Shown here in pieces: positions 48,223-57,643 of a stretch of DNA of 64,000 nucleotides. Below the pieces are notes generated by a model, which saw only the letters and a list, made by a program, of their open reading frames with translations, did not search any database and was not told the origin of the DNA. Numbering within the stretch: the first letter of the stretch is position 1; each line of letters begins with the position of its first letter. The position numbers and the translations under genes were made by a program. This DNA comes from Tumebacillus amylolyticus (lineage in GTDB: Bacteria > Bacillota > Bacilli > Tumebacillales > Tumebacillaceae), in the NCBI RefSeq assembly GCF_016722965.1, contig NZ_JAEQNB010000004.1:310001-374000 (forward strand). Direction: 5' to 3'.

Positions 48223-48688
48223 CATCGACACCGACGAGTTGCGCGAGATCGCCGATGCACTGGAAGAGATGAGCAACAACCATTTCGGAGCTTCTTCCGT
48301 GAATGCTACTAAACTCATGCAAGCCGCCGACGAGATCGACCAGTTGCAAAAGGTTGTTGATGACATCGCAGTCGCTGCCCTCAACCTCGTTGCTAGCGAT
48401 CGTCCTCTTCTCGAACTTCTGTCCAACCAAATCGAGGAACTCCGCAATGACAAGAAGTACCTTGAAATGCGCAAGCGGCACTACGAGGTCTGTCTTGGCG
48501 TCGCTGAGATGGATGTGGCTGAGTACAAAGAACAGATCAAAGCCGCCCTTGCCTTGCTACCTGCAACCACATCAGATACTGTGCTGGACATCCAAATCTG
48601 GCATGCCGTTTCGATCCTTAAGCAAGCTTTGGGCGATGAAGAGGAAGGTGATCACGATGATCATGACTCGACTTCCGATGATGTATGA
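48215..48688 (+). CDS. Prophage coiled protein, unknown
   Basis: 157 aa: helical (DELREIADALEEMSNNHFGA, MQAADEIDQLQKVVDDIAVA) with an acidic, His/Asp-rich tail. Start ATG at 48215 overlaps the previous gene by 8 bp; the end overlaps the next by 32 bp. Confidence 0.5.
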   Translation: MSNIDTDELREIADALEEMSNNHFGASSVNATKLMQAADEIDQLQKVVDDIAVAALNLVASDRPLLELLSNQIEELRNDKKYLEMRKRHYEVCLGVAEMDVAEYKEQIKAALALLPATTSDTVLDIQIWHAVSILKQALGDEEEGDHDDHDSTSDDV

Positions 48689-49004
48689 TCGCGACCTGTC
48701 GAAGCTGTTGGGTCAGACACCGCCCCCGCTCAACTTCGCGAAGCGCGACCCGTGGTGGTGCCCGAAGATGAACTGTGCATCGAACGAGGACGGCGTCTGC
48801 CAGCTCTACTACGCAGACGAGATGCCCGCCGGTGCGCAGCCGGATGATTGCCTCGACTATCGCCCGGACGAGGAGAAATGTGAGAACTGTGGAGGGGACT
48901 TGATTGTCACCCGCGACTTGTACGCTTCCGATCTCGACGGACGACGCGGTGTCATGCGGGACGTCAAAACCTGCACTTCATGCTGGGATGTGGCCGGACC
49001 GTGA
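48657..49004 (+). CDS. Prophage Cys-rich (zinc-ribbon-like) protein
   Basis: 115 aa with CPKMNC...C and CENCGG...CTSC pairs, likely one or two zinc sites; the middle is acidic. AAGGTG lies 6 nt before the ATG at 48657. Unknown role. Confidence 0.5.
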   Translation: MIMTRLPMMYDRDLSKLLGQTPPPLNFAKRDPWWCPKMNCASNEDGVCQLYYADEMPAGAQPDDCLDYRPDEEKCENCGGDLIVTRDLYASDLDGRRGVMRDVKTCTSCWDVAGP

Positions 49005-49128
49005 TCCCGACCAACGTAAAAAGGCCCGACGCGGCAACGTCGAGCCTTGGGCGAGAAAACCGCCTGAAAAACATTCGTACTTGCAGTGTACCACGGCTGA
49101 AAAATCCAATCAACGGAGGTCTATCCTC

Positions 49129-50067
49129 ATGACTCAACAACAAAACCAACTCGTCCCGATTCAAATGGGCGGTCACCTGCTTGGCCGTATGACGTCGGAC
49201 GGCAAGCACATTGAAGCGGTGCGCGGGAAAGTCGCGCTCTCCGAAAAGCAAGGCGAGTTTGTCATGATCCAAGAAAAAGCCATGACGACGGCTAAAGGGT
49301 TTCAAAAGCTGAATACCATCGCTGGCGTTTCTATCATCACTCCGTCGACATTAACTGCTCCGATCGACGGCGAGGTGAGAGAAGTCCCGAACCCGTTCCC
49401 GATTATTGACCCGGCCAGCAAGACGATCAGCAAAGTATGGGTCCGCAAGACAGCTATTGGCTTTAGCCCGATTGGCAACCTCGTGATCACTCAAGCATCG
49501 CTGCTTTACGATATTCGGATGTACTTCATCCAGGACCTTATGAAGACGGTCCAATACAAAGCAGATGCAGGACGGATTTGCACTTTAGACATGCTTGATC
49601 CAGAAGAAAGAAAACATATGAGATTTGAAGCTTTTGAAGGTGATTTGGGTATTGCTGTTTTCCTAAATAATAAGGACATCCTCAAAAACATCAATACATT
49701 TATCAACAAGAAGCAGTTTGCTGAGCGTAATGCCCAAACGATTGCCGAGCGTCTGGTTATGAGCAAACATCCGGCGCTTGCGTTCCCTTACATCGATGAG
49801 TATGTTCAGCCCGGTCCGGAGAAGCAACGTTTCGCCAACGTGGAGTTGTGGGGCTGGCGTCATGGACTGACCCGTCAGCAGATGGAGCAAGTTGCTCAGC
49901 AAGCCGAACGGGGTGAAGAGATCCAACTCGATGGAATCAAAGTCGTGAAACAAGAGGTCTTTGTTTCCGAACAGGAACTTGTGGAATTTGCTAATCAAGA
50001 GCAGGAAAGCGACGAGTACTCTTCTCCCGACCTGTCTGAAGAACTCGAGAAGGGGCTGACGTTCTAA
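49129..50067 (+). CDS. Prophage protein preceding the SMC-like ATPase, unknown
   Basis: 312 aa, no family recognised. The N-terminal part is beta-rich (FVMIQEKAMTTAKGFQKLNT, PIIDPASKTISKVWVRKTAI), the rest helical with an acidic C-terminus. CGGAGG lies 10 nt before the ATG at 49129. TAATG overlap with the ATPase gene implies that the two products act together, perhaps in recombination or genome protection. The part around 49.55-49.75 kb is more A+T-rich than its surroundings. Confidence 0.55.
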   Translation: MTQQQNQLVPIQMGGHLLGRMTSDGKHIEAVRGKVALSEKQGEFVMIQEKAMTTAKGFQKLNTIAGVSIITPSTLTAPIDGEVREVPNPFPIIDPASKTISKVWVRKTAIGFSPIGNLVITQASLLYDIRMYFIQDLMKTVQYKADAGRICTLDMLDPEERKHMRFEAFEGDLGIAVFLNNKDILKNINTFINKKQFAERNAQTIAERLVMSKHPALAFPYIDEYVQPGPEKQRFANVELWGWRHGLTRQQMEQVAQQAERGEEIQLDGIKVVKQEVFVSEQELVEFANQEQESDEYSSPDLSEELEKGLTF

Positions 50068-52253
50068 TGAAACCCATCCAAAAAATCCACATGCAAAATA
50101 TGAAAGGGAACACATTGACCCGCGTGCTGTCCGGCATCGATTGCTTCACCGGCACCAACGGAGCAGGTAAGAGCTCCCACCTCGAAGCTGTACAGATTGC
50201 CCTTCTTGGCTACGCTCCGGTGAAGGGCAAGAAGCCCGCGGACACCTTCGAGTTCTCCAGCAGCCTGAACTCGATGTCGGTTGGCCTTGAAATCGATGGG
50301 TTCAGTTTCTCCCGAAGCTTCACCCGTGCCGTCAAGATGTCGAAGGGGGTGCCGGAGGTCAAGATTTCGCAGACCTTGAGCATTTCCCCCTCCCGTGGGG
50401 AAAGCAACGACACCGAGAAAAAGGCCCGAGTCGCTGCGGAGGTCGGGAACTTCCCCGTCATGCTGGACTTCAAGGAATTTCTCAACCTGTCCGACGCAAA
50501 ACGGCGTGATTTCATGTATTCCCTCGTCGGCCAAGGGAACACGTGGGATAAAAAGCGCGTGGCTGAACACTTTGACGATCTCCTCACACACGAGCTGGAG
50601 ATTCGCCAGCCAGACACATATCTGATCCTGCAAGAAACCATTTCCCGTTCTCTAGAGGAGTACCAGGACGAAATGACGATTGACGAAGGTCTGATCGCAA
50701 TCATCGGGTACGTCACGGACCAACTCTCGCTCTGGAAGTCCAAGGCGCGTGACACCGAGGGCGCGATCCGGGTTGCAACAGAACAGAAGAACGAACTCGA
50801 GCAAACGGATCGGAACATCAAAGAGAACGAGGCTCGCCTGACGGAGCTACGCGATAAGTTGCTGTCCTTGTCTACCAAGATCGCAGAAGACGGCCAAAAG
50901 AAACGGATCATGGATCAGCGAGCCGAACGCATGCAATGGCTCCAAGACTTGATTCAAAAGCTTAAGGATCAGCCACCTGTCTCGATAGACTCCCTCGAAT
51001 CGGAGATCGCGATGTTGGAAGGGCAAATGGACCACACCAACGATCAAGAGGAATACGATGCTCTGTCGTCCGAGAAAAAGGCAAAGCAAGGTGAACTGGA
51101 AGCTCTACGGAAAACGATCAGCCTTATGGATGCCGAAGGCAGCAAGCTGAATGCAGAGATCGCTTCGATTCAGCAGACGCTGGACACCATCGATAAGAAC
51201 AAGGGTGTCTGCGTGATTCAGCATCAGATCAAGTGTGACAAGGATTTCACCGCATATCAGACCGATGCAGCACTACAAATCAAGGAACGAACTGACCGTG
51301 GTTCCGAACTCTGGCAAGAACGTGAAGAAGCTCGTTTGCAGGGGGAACAACTGGTTACCCGCATCAGCGAGATCGAGCAACTCATGAGTGAGATTATGCG
51401 CCGTACCCAACAGCGTCAGAAGGAGAATCAAGCGCGTTCCAACCGCGTCACTGCCCTCAACAAGCAAATCAACGAGATCAACGCTGCTGAGAAGAAGCGT
51501 CTCAACGATTTGGATGCCGCTCAAAAAGAGTACGACACGCTGTTTACGGCCCCTCCCGAGACGATTGGTGATCTCACGTTGATGGCAGAGCTTCGCGCCG
51601 GTTACGAGCAGGAGATTGCAAAACTTGAACGAGTTCTTCCGGAACAACGTAAATCCCGCGATCTGCTCCAGCAATCCCGACGGACGATCATGGACAACAT
51701 GAAGGCCGAGTACAAGCAGCAGGCGTTCGAGATGGTCAAGCAAGCCTTGGGGCCGAAGGGCATTCAGGGTGAAATCGTCAAGACGATGCTCGACCCGTTG
51801 CGTGACGACATCAAGGGCAACCTCGCCGCTCTGGGCATCCACCGCGATGTCTTCTTCCAGACCGAGTCCGACACAGGGCAGGAAGTCTTCCGCTTCGGCT
51901 GGATGAACGGTGATCAGCGTTGCCACTTCGACACGCTCTCGACTGGCCAGCAACTCATGTTCCTGATCGCCTTCCTCGTTACCGTCATCGACCGTGCAAA
52001 CCCACCGGTGAAAGTGCTGGCGGTGGATAACATCGAGAATTTGGACGAGCAGAACCTTCAATCGGCGCTGATGGGCCTGTTGTCGCTCAAGTTTCGCCTC
52101 GACAACATCCTGATCGCGGGCGTCATCGATCCGAAAATTGCCCGCAATGCTGGTTGGACGGTTCATGAGATTCCGCCGCGGAGTGCTTTGGAAACAACTA
52201 ACGCGGCGGACGCAATGACTAGCCAAAAGGAGAGCGAAGACCTTGAGTTCTGA
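50067..52253 (+). CDS. SMC/Rad50-like AAA ATPase
   Basis: 728 aa. Walker A is FTGTNGAGKSSHLEAVQIAL (residues ~29-48), then a long coiled-coil pair (about residues 215-530, with many QKxELE-type heptads and a CVIQHQIKCDK hinge-like element near 380). The C-terminal half has LSTGQQLMFLIAFLVTVIDR as signature motif and VKVLAVDNIENLDEQNLQ as Walker B. This is the plan of SbcC/Rad50/RecN relatives, shorter than SbcC. Works presumably on DNA ends or replication forks of the phage. Coupled to the genes before and after. Confidence 0.8.
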   Translation: MKPIQKIHMQNMKGNTLTRVLSGIDCFTGTNGAGKSSHLEAVQIALLGYAPVKGKKPADTFEFSSSLNSMSVGLEIDGFSFSRSFTRAVKMSKGVPEVKISQTLSISPSRGESNDTEKKARVAAEVGNFPVMLDFKEFLNLSDAKRRDFMYSLVGQGNTWDKKRVAEHFDDLLTHELEIRQPDTYLILQETISRSLEEYQDEMTIDEGLIAIIGYVTDQLSLWKSKARDTEGAIRVATEQKNELEQTDRNIKENEARLTELRDKLLSLSTKIAEDGQKKRIMDQRAERMQWLQDLIQKLKDQPPVSIDSLESEIAMLEGQMDHTNDQEEYDALSSEKKAKQGELEALRKTISLMDAEGSKLNAEIASIQQTLDTIDKNKGVCVIQHQIKCDKDFTAYQTDAALQIKERTDRGSELWQEREEARLQGEQLVTRISEIEQLMSEIMRRTQQRQKENQARSNRVTALNKQINEINAAEKKRLNDLDAAQKEYDTLFTAPPETIGDLTLMAELRAGYEQEIAKLERVLPEQRKSRDLLQQSRRTIMDNMKAEYKQQAFEMVKQALGPKGIQGEIVKTMLDPLRDDIKGNLAALGIHRDVFFQTESDTGQEVFRFGWMNGDQRCHFDTLSTGQQLMFLIAFLVTVIDRANPPVKVLAVDNIENLDEQNLQSALMGLLSLKFRLDNILIAGVIDPKIARNAGWTVHEIPPRSALETTNAADAMTSQKESEDLEF

Positions 52254-52536
52254 GAAGAAGGGTTTGCGTTGGAATTCTGACTTGTCCGATTTGACCAGAA
52301 TCCTTGAGATGCAAAAGTCCGCAGCTAGATGTTTGGATCGCATGCACGGAGTCATGGTCCGCATGGAAGAGAATGAGGAAGCGGATGTGTTACTCGCGGC
52401 TTACAGACTCATGAGTAAATACGCTGAACAAACGAGCAACATCATTGTCGAGGAAGTCTTAGAAATCAATGGAGGTGGGAATGCAGATGCTCAACGGTTT
52501 GAATCCAGCCCAACACCAAGCGGTCACATCCAGTAG
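52243..52536 (+). CDS. Small helical prophage protein, unknown
   Basis: 97 aa, helical (LTRILEMQKSAARCLDRMHG, LLAAYRLMSKYAEQTSNIIV). TTG start at 52243, 10 nt after AGGAG, overlapping the ATPase end. It in turn overlaps the helicase gene start. Confidence 0.5.
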   Translation: MSSEKKGLRWNSDLSDLTRILEMQKSAARCLDRMHGVMVRMEENEEADVLLAAYRLMSKYAEQTSNIIVEEVLEINGGGNADAQRFESSPTPSGHIQ

Positions 52537-54328
52537 CAAACGCATCTGCGTCCTCGCCGGCGCGGGAACTGGGAAGACGAAGACTCTGACCTCCCGGATC
52601 GCGTATCTAAACGACGAACACAGGATCGGGACCAGCGGCATGCTGGCCCTGACCTTCACTCGCCTCGCCGGATTGGAGATGAAGGAACGCATCGCATCCC
52701 TCGTCGGGGAGCAGAAAGCAAAAGAGATGTTCTGCAATACATTCCACGCCTTCTGTGTGACCGCTCTCCAGCGGTACGGCAACCGCCTTGGACTGGAACC
52801 GAACTTCACCATTTACGACCCCGAAGACCAAGAGTCCGTAGTCGAGCAGGTGATTAAGGATCTCAAGGTCAAAGCGAAGGTCGCTGACGTATTCCTTGAC
52901 ATCAACTGCTTCATTCGTGGTGAGGAGAAATTCAAGTCCGAGGCAACCCGCTTGGCCGCGACTGAGTACAAGTACCGCCTCAAACGGAACAACGCAATCA
53001 GCCTTGACGAACTCTTGCTTCGGACCCTGATCCTCTTCAAGCAAGAGGCCGTCGCCGAATACTACCGCGAGTCGTACCCCTACGTCTTCGTCGACGAGTT
53101 TCAGGATACGGACGAAATTCAGTGGGAAATCATCCAACTCTTCCGTCCCAAAAACCTGTTGGTCGTTGGGGATGACTTTCAAGCAATCTACGGTTGGCGC
53201 GGTGCGCGCGTCGAGAACATCCTCGAGGTCGCGGAAGATCCGGCGTACGAGGTGGTCAAGCTTGAGCAGAACTACCGCTCCACGTTGCCGATCGTTGATG
53301 CCTCAAACTCGCTGATCAAGCACAACACCAAGCAAACGGAAAAAGTCCTTGTCACCGACCGTCCGGGCGATCCCGTAGTGACACTGCTCGACTTCGTCAA
53401 CGAGGAACAAGAGGCCGCGTACATCGCCGATCACGTCATGCAACATCGCCGTGCTGGTGGTAAGTTCTCTGATGTCGCGGTCCTTGCCCGGACGAACCGC
53501 CAACTATCTCTCGTAAAAGACAAACTGCGAGAAGGCGCAATCCCGGCTTTGATCATCAGCAAGGACTCTGACCCGCTCGCCAAGCCTGACGTCCAGAAGT
53601 TGCTCAAGTACATCGCCTACATGATCAACCCGTCAGACGAGCGTTCGTTACGGAGCTGCATCAACTTCCCAGAACGACGGATCACGGACTTGCAGATGTC
53701 CGGCGCGGAAGTGGATGCGGGGTTTGGTAAAAGCCTTCGTGAGGCAATGGAAGATCAGGCACCCAAGTGCCGTAACTTCTTCAACCAGATCGATGCGACG
53801 ACCCGGAACGGTGACAACAACTCGTTTTGGAGTGATGACGCATGGCTGGTAATACAGGGATGTGCCTTTGATCTTGGCCTCAAGGACTTCTACACCGACC
53901 ATAGCTTACAAAATCGCTATGAGGATGTACGGGCGGGCTTGACCTTCGCCCAGCGCTGGTGCAACCAGCAACACGCTGCCGGTGAGCGCGCAGATATCCA
54001 AACCTTCATGAAATGGATTCACATCCGCGATCTGCAGGATTACTACCAACGAGATGTCGACGCCATCCAACTCTTCACGATCCACGGCTCCAAGGGTTTG
54101 GAGTTTGACACCGTGATCATGGTCGGCATGAACCAAGGAACATTCCCGTCGAAGCGATCGATGAAGACCGACCCCGAGGAAGAGCGCAGGTTGGCATACG
54201 TCGGCGTGACGCGGGCGAAGCGTCACTTGATCCTGACGCGACCACAAACGACTTTTGGATACGGCAAGATGACGGAACACGAGCCGTCGCAGTATATCCG
54301 TGAGCTGGGGCTTGCGGTGCAAGTATGA
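52481..54328 (+). CDS. UvrD/Rep-family superfamily 1 DNA helicase
   Basis: 615 aa. Motifs in order: LNPAQHQAV (Q motif), LAGAGTGKTKTLTSRI (I), ALTFTRLAGLEMKERI (Ia), YVFVDEFQDTDEIQW (II), VVGDDFQAIYGWRGA (III), LEQNYRS (IV), TIHGSKGLEFDTVIMVGMNQ (V), VGVTRAKRHLILTRP (VI). A 3'-5' helicase for replication or recombination. The ATG at 52481 follows GGAGG by 5 nt. Shorter than host PcrA (~730 aa), lacking the C-terminal extension. Confidence 0.92.
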   Translation: MQMLNGLNPAQHQAVTSSSKRICVLAGAGTGKTKTLTSRIAYLNDEHRIGTSGMLALTFTRLAGLEMKERIASLVGEQKAKEMFCNTFHAFCVTALQRYGNRLGLEPNFTIYDPEDQESVVEQVIKDLKVKAKVADVFLDINCFIRGEEKFKSEATRLAATEYKYRLKRNNAISLDELLLRTLILFKQEAVAEYYRESYPYVFVDEFQDTDEIQWEIIQLFRPKNLLVVGDDFQAIYGWRGARVENILEVAEDPAYEVVKLEQNYRSTLPIVDASNSLIKHNTKQTEKVLVTDRPGDPVVTLLDFVNEEQEAAYIADHVMQHRRAGGKFSDVAVLARTNRQLSLVKDKLREGAIPALIISKDSDPLAKPDVQKLLKYIAYMINPSDERSLRSCINFPERRITDLQMSGAEVDAGFGKSLREAMEDQAPKCRNFFNQIDATTRNGDNNSFWSDDAWLVIQGCAFDLGLKDFYTDHSLQNRYEDVRAGLTFAQRWCNQQHAAGERADIQTFMKWIHIRDLQDYYQRDVDAIQLFTIHGSKGLEFDTVIMVGMNQGTFPSKRSMKTDPEEERRLAYVGVTRAKRHLILTRPQTTFGYGKMTEHEPSQYIRELGLAVQV

Positions 54329-54348
54329 ACAGATAGGAAGTGATGAGG

Positions 54349-55263
54349 ATGAAGTGCTGCGAAGGGCTTGTCGCCTTTTCAAATTGGCTCGAAACAAACC
54401 CGTTGGATGCAACTGCTCAGGCGCTTTGGATGCACCTGTTTGCACTCTGGCAAAAGGGTGGTTCCCCGGACGAGTTTGTGGTAGCCAATTCGACGCTTGA
54501 GGCGAAAATAGGCGTCACTTTTAAGCCCTTGAACAATCACCGCAACACCTTGATCCAGCGCGGTCTGATCTCTTACCAAGGTCTGCCGAAAAGGAAGGGC
54601 GGGAAGTACCGCCTTCTCCTCTTCGCTCAATCTATAGGAACATCTGTAGGAAAAAGTCCTATAGATACTCCCATAGATATGGATGTTACCCGATCTATGG
54701 GAATAAGTCGCACAGAAAGTCCCACAGATCGTCCTATAGATCCTCCCACAGATGCTCCCATAGATCGTCCTACAGATCATCCCGCAGGTGTGTTTCTTCA
54801 AGAAGGAATGAATGAAAGAAAGAATGACGGAATGAATGAAACGCGCGCGGAGGAGAAAGTGGAAGATCCATGGCAGACCATGCAATCTTTGTTCCGTCAA
54901 ACGTTTGGACGAGCCATGCGAAAGACCGACTACGATGTCGTGAACGAGTATCTTGACGATGGAATGGATATTTCAGTCATCGTCTACGCTCTCGAAGCAG
55001 CTAAGGCGAACGGAGCTGACACAGTGAAATACCTGTGGACCACTATTGGCGATTGGTTTGCCAACAGGAACGTCAAGACAGTTGCCGACTACCTACGCAT
55101 GATGGAGCAGCAACAAACAGATCAACCACCCCAACCACCTCGTCAACAGCAACAGGGGAAACGTAGCGGGGGCATGCAAAAAAACAACGTCGTCCCAATA
55201 TCAGATTACGACCGTGATGTAATCGAAGCCTGGGCGAATCGCGGCGGAAGGCAAAGCGGATAG
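54349..55263 (+). CDS. DnaD-like phage replication initiator
   Basis: 304 aa. The N-terminal winged helix (QALWMHLFALWQKGGSPDEF, STLEAKIGVTFKPLNNHRNT) and the C-terminal DnaD/DnaB_2 domain (WQTMQSLFRQTFGRAMRKTD, DISVIVYALEAAKANGADTV, WTTIGDWFANRNVKTVADYL) flank a low-complexity linker of PTDRPIDPPTDAPIDRP type, which is the translation of an iteron array. Such proteins open the phage origin and recruit the helicase loader encoded next. AGGAAG lies 8 nt before the ATG at 54349; earlier starts at 54340/54343 are too close to it. Confidence 0.85.
   Translation: MKCCEGLVAFSNWLETNPLDATAQALWMHLFALWQKGGSPDEFVVANSTLEAKIGVTFKPLNNHRNTLIQRGLISYQGLPKRKGGKYRLLLFAQSIGTSVGKSPIDTPIDMDVTRSMGISRTESPTDRPIDPPTDAPIDRPTDHPAGVFLQEGMNERKNDGMNETRAEEKVEDPWQTMQSLFRQTFGRAMRKTDYDVVNEYLDDGMDISVIVYALEAAKANGADTVKYLWTTIGDWFANRNVKTVADYLRMMEQQQTDQPPQPPRQQQQGKRSGGMQKNNVVPISDYDRDVIEAWANRGGRQSG
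54631..54789 (+). repeat. 12-bp iteron array, probable prophage replication origin
   Basis: TCCYAYAGAT boxes start at 54657 and 54669, then with exact 12-bp spacing at 54708, 54720, 54732, 54744, 54756, 54768 and 54780 (first and last degenerate). Three inverted copies start at 54631, 54643 and 54694. An A-rich stretch follows (54800-54840). The layout resembles lambda ori inside the O gene: initiator sites in the linker-coding part of the initiator gene next to an easily melted region. Confidence 0.75.
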
Positions 55264-55276
55264 GAGGTGTTGACCG

Positions 55277-56215
55277 ATGAAACGCGTACAAACGGCGCTT
55301 GGAGATTTCAGCAAGGTAAAGCCGTTCGTCACGCTCGATGACTTACGCAAAGAGTTCCCCGTCCTCCAAGACGTGCCGGACTCATTGCTCAAGATCAGTA
55401 GTGGCGATCTCTTCGAAGTTTTACTGATCCAGCGCAAATGCCCGTTATGTACTGGATATCTGAACTGCTGGCGGGATGGAGACGGGAAAGGCGAGATCCG
55501 TGGGATTAAAAGTGTTACCCCTCACGGCATCGAGTTCGAGGAATACACCTGCCAACCGGCGCGAGATCACTTTGCCCGGATCGCCCACGCAAAGATGCTG
55601 GAACAAGCGGGGATGACTAAGGCCGAACGTCGTTTCTCGTTCAACACATTCCCACCCGAACAAAAGGAACGACACATCAAAATGGTTGAGCATGCAGAGC
55701 GTTTCGCGAATGAGTTTACGCCGGACAAGCAAGAACCGGGGATTTACCTCTTTGGCTCGAGCGGGATCGGGAAGACGCATCTGCTTTTGGCCGTATGCAA
55801 CCAACTCATCGACCGTGGAGTCCCCGCAGTCTTCACCACTGCTGAGAAGTTGATGGACAGGCTGCGAGATGCAATCCGTGAGGGAGAAGGGGAGTTGACG
55901 CGACTTAAGCGTTGGTACTCCACCGTCCCTATGCTGGCGATCGACGAATTCGCTCAAGAAACCGTCTCCGATTGGACGTTAGGCAAAATGTTCGAAATCT
56001 TGGATGACCGATGGCAAAGCGGGCTTTCCACTTGGTTCGCCAGCAATACGGAGCCACCGTTTGTTTATGACCACTACCATCCCGACGATCCTCGAATTGC
56101 CAAAGTCGTCAAAGCGCTTCGCTCGCGTGTGTTCGAGCTTGCTCTGGCTGGGCGAATGACCGGTCGAGACCATCGACTCAAAAACCTCGCAAATGCGTTT
56201 GAACCGGAGTATTGA
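55277..56215 (+). CDS. DnaC/DnaI-like helicase loader ATPase
   Basis: 312 aa. An N-terminal region with CPLCTGYLNCW...C, a possible zinc site as in DnaI, then the AAA+ domain with YLFGSSGIGKTHLLLAVCNQ (Walker A), VPMLAIDEFAQE (Walker B) and SNTEPP (sensor 1), and a C-terminal Arg (ALRSRVFEL). Loads the DnaB helicase encoded next onto origin DNA. RBS AGGAGG before the ATG; the stop overlaps the next gene's leader. Confidence 0.88.
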   Translation: MKRVQTALGDFSKVKPFVTLDDLRKEFPVLQDVPDSLLKISSGDLFEVLLIQRKCPLCTGYLNCWRDGDGKGEIRGIKSVTPHGIEFEEYTCQPARDHFARIAHAKMLEQAGMTKAERRFSFNTFPPEQKERHIKMVEHAERFANEFTPDKQEPGIYLFGSSGIGKTHLLLAVCNQLIDRGVPAVFTTAEKLMDRLRDAIREGEGELTRLKRWYSTVPMLAIDEFAQETVSDWTLGKMFEILDDRWQSGLSTWFASNTEPPFVYDHYHPDDPRIAKVVKALRSRVFELALAGRMTGRDHRLKNLANAFEPEY

Positions 56216-56217
56216 TT

Positions 56218-57606
56218 ATGCAGAACACAGAAGACCACCAACTCCCGGAACCACACCACATCGAGGCCGAGCAAGCGGTGTTAGGGGCATGTCTTCTTGA
56301 GGCAACGGCGCTGGATGTCGTAGCCGACATTCTTGTGCACGATGACTTTTTCCTCATGGAGCACGTGCTGATCTACCGCACTTTACTCGCAATGCGAGAC
56401 GAAGGTGTCCCAATCGATCCCGTCGAGCTTAGCAAGCGGCTCTCGAACCGACGCCGGATACAAAAGGTCGGCGGCGTCCAGTATTTGCGCAACCTCGAAG
56501 AGTCCTGTCCCACGGCTTCAAACGTCGACCATTACGCTCTGATCGTCAAGGAGAAGGCGCAACTTCGGTTGTTTCTTCTATCCGCCAAAGAAGTAGCCGC
56601 AGGGGTCTATGACGGTGCCACGGTCGAAGAGTTGATCGAGAAACAGCATCGTACCCTGAACAAAATCCAAAGTAGCAACGTGCAGGGGAAGAAGGACTTC
56701 CGTAAGTCCAGTGACGTTCTGGCCGTCGCCATTGAACAGATCGAGGAACGGTACTACAACAGAAATCTCACAGGGAGAGCGATCACGGGGATTCCGACGG
56801 GATACGCCGATCTGGACGAGATGCTTGCAGGTTTACAACGGTCCGACCTCATCATCCTTGCGGCGCGACCGGCCGTTGGTAAAACGGCATTCGCGCTCAA
56901 CTTGGCGCAAAACGTTGCTGTTCGTGCCCGGCAAAATGTCGCCGTTTTCTCGTTGGAGATGTCGGCCGAGCAACTTGTCCAGAGGATGCTTTGCGCAGAA
57001 GGAAACATCGACGCTGGTAAGTTGCGGACCGGTGACCTGAGCGATGACGACTGGATTAAGTTGTCGCTGGCCGTTGGAACGATCGGAGACGCTCCGCTTT
57101 TCATCGACGATACACCGGGCATCACCATCTCTGAGATCCGCGCGAAGTGTAAACGGTTGGTCGAAGAAGAGGGTGATCTTGCCCTCATCGTCATTGACTA
57201 CCTGCAGCTCATATCTGGGCGAGGTGGCAACAACCGCGTACAGGAAGTGTCGGAGATCTCCCGCCAGTTGAAGTTGCTGGCTCGCGAACTGAATGTCACC
57301 GTCGTGGCTTTGTCTCAGCTCTCCCGTTCGGTCGAGAGCCGTCAGGACAAACGCCCGATGTTGTCTGACCTGCGTGAGTCCGGCTCCATCGAGCAAGACG
57401 CGGACATCGTTTCGTTCCTGTACCGTGACGACTACTACAACCCGGAATCCGAAAAGCGGAACGTGGTCGAGTTCATCATTGCGAAGCAGCGCTCCGGCCC
57501 GACCGGAACCGTGGAAATCGTATTCCTGAAAAATTACAACAAGTTCGTCAACCTAAAGCGAGACCCGCAAGTGGTTATGAATTTTGAAGGCGGGGCCTCT
57601 TCGTGA
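56218..57606 (+). CDS. Replicative DNA helicase, DnaB family
   Basis: 462 aa. N-terminal DnaB domain (EAEQAVLGACLLEATALDVV), linker, then the RecA-like motor with ILAARPAVGKTAFALNLAQN (Walker A), VFSLEMSAEQLVQRML, LALIVIDYLQLISG (Walker B) and SVESRQDKRPMLSDLRESGS / EQDADIVSFLYRDDYY (arginine finger region). Hexameric 5'-3' helicase of the phage fork. ATG at 56218 with CGGAG upstream; the TTG at 56212 is less likely. Confidence 0.92.
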   Translation: MQNTEDHQLPEPHHIEAEQAVLGACLLEATALDVVADILVHDDFFLMEHVLIYRTLLAMRDEGVPIDPVELSKRLSNRRRIQKVGGVQYLRNLEESCPTASNVDHYALIVKEKAQLRLFLLSAKEVAAGVYDGATVEELIEKQHRTLNKIQSSNVQGKKDFRKSSDVLAVAIEQIEERYYNRNLTGRAITGIPTGYADLDEMLAGLQRSDLIILAARPAVGKTAFALNLAQNVAVRARQNVAVFSLEMSAEQLVQRMLCAEGNIDAGKLRTGDLSDDDWIKLSLAVGTIGDAPLFIDDTPGITISEIRAKCKRLVEEEGDLALIVIDYLQLISGRGGNNRVQEVSEISRQLKLLARELNVTVVALSQLSRSVESRQDKRPMLSDLRESGSIEQDADIVSFLYRDDYYNPESEKRNVVEFIIAKQRSGPTGTVEIVFLKNYNKFVNLKRDPQVVMNFEGGASS

Positions 57607-57643
57607 ATAGATGGACATTCCAAACAGGAAGGAGCAGCACCGT

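Noticed and set aside
49010-49050. Hairpin AAGGCCCGACG...CGTCGAGCCTT as a terminator
   Set aside because: No T-run follows and the genes on both sides appear to belong to one early operon.
54631-54789. CRISPR-like array
   Set aside because: The repeats are about 10 bp with 2-bp gaps and lie within a coding gene; there is no spacer structure.
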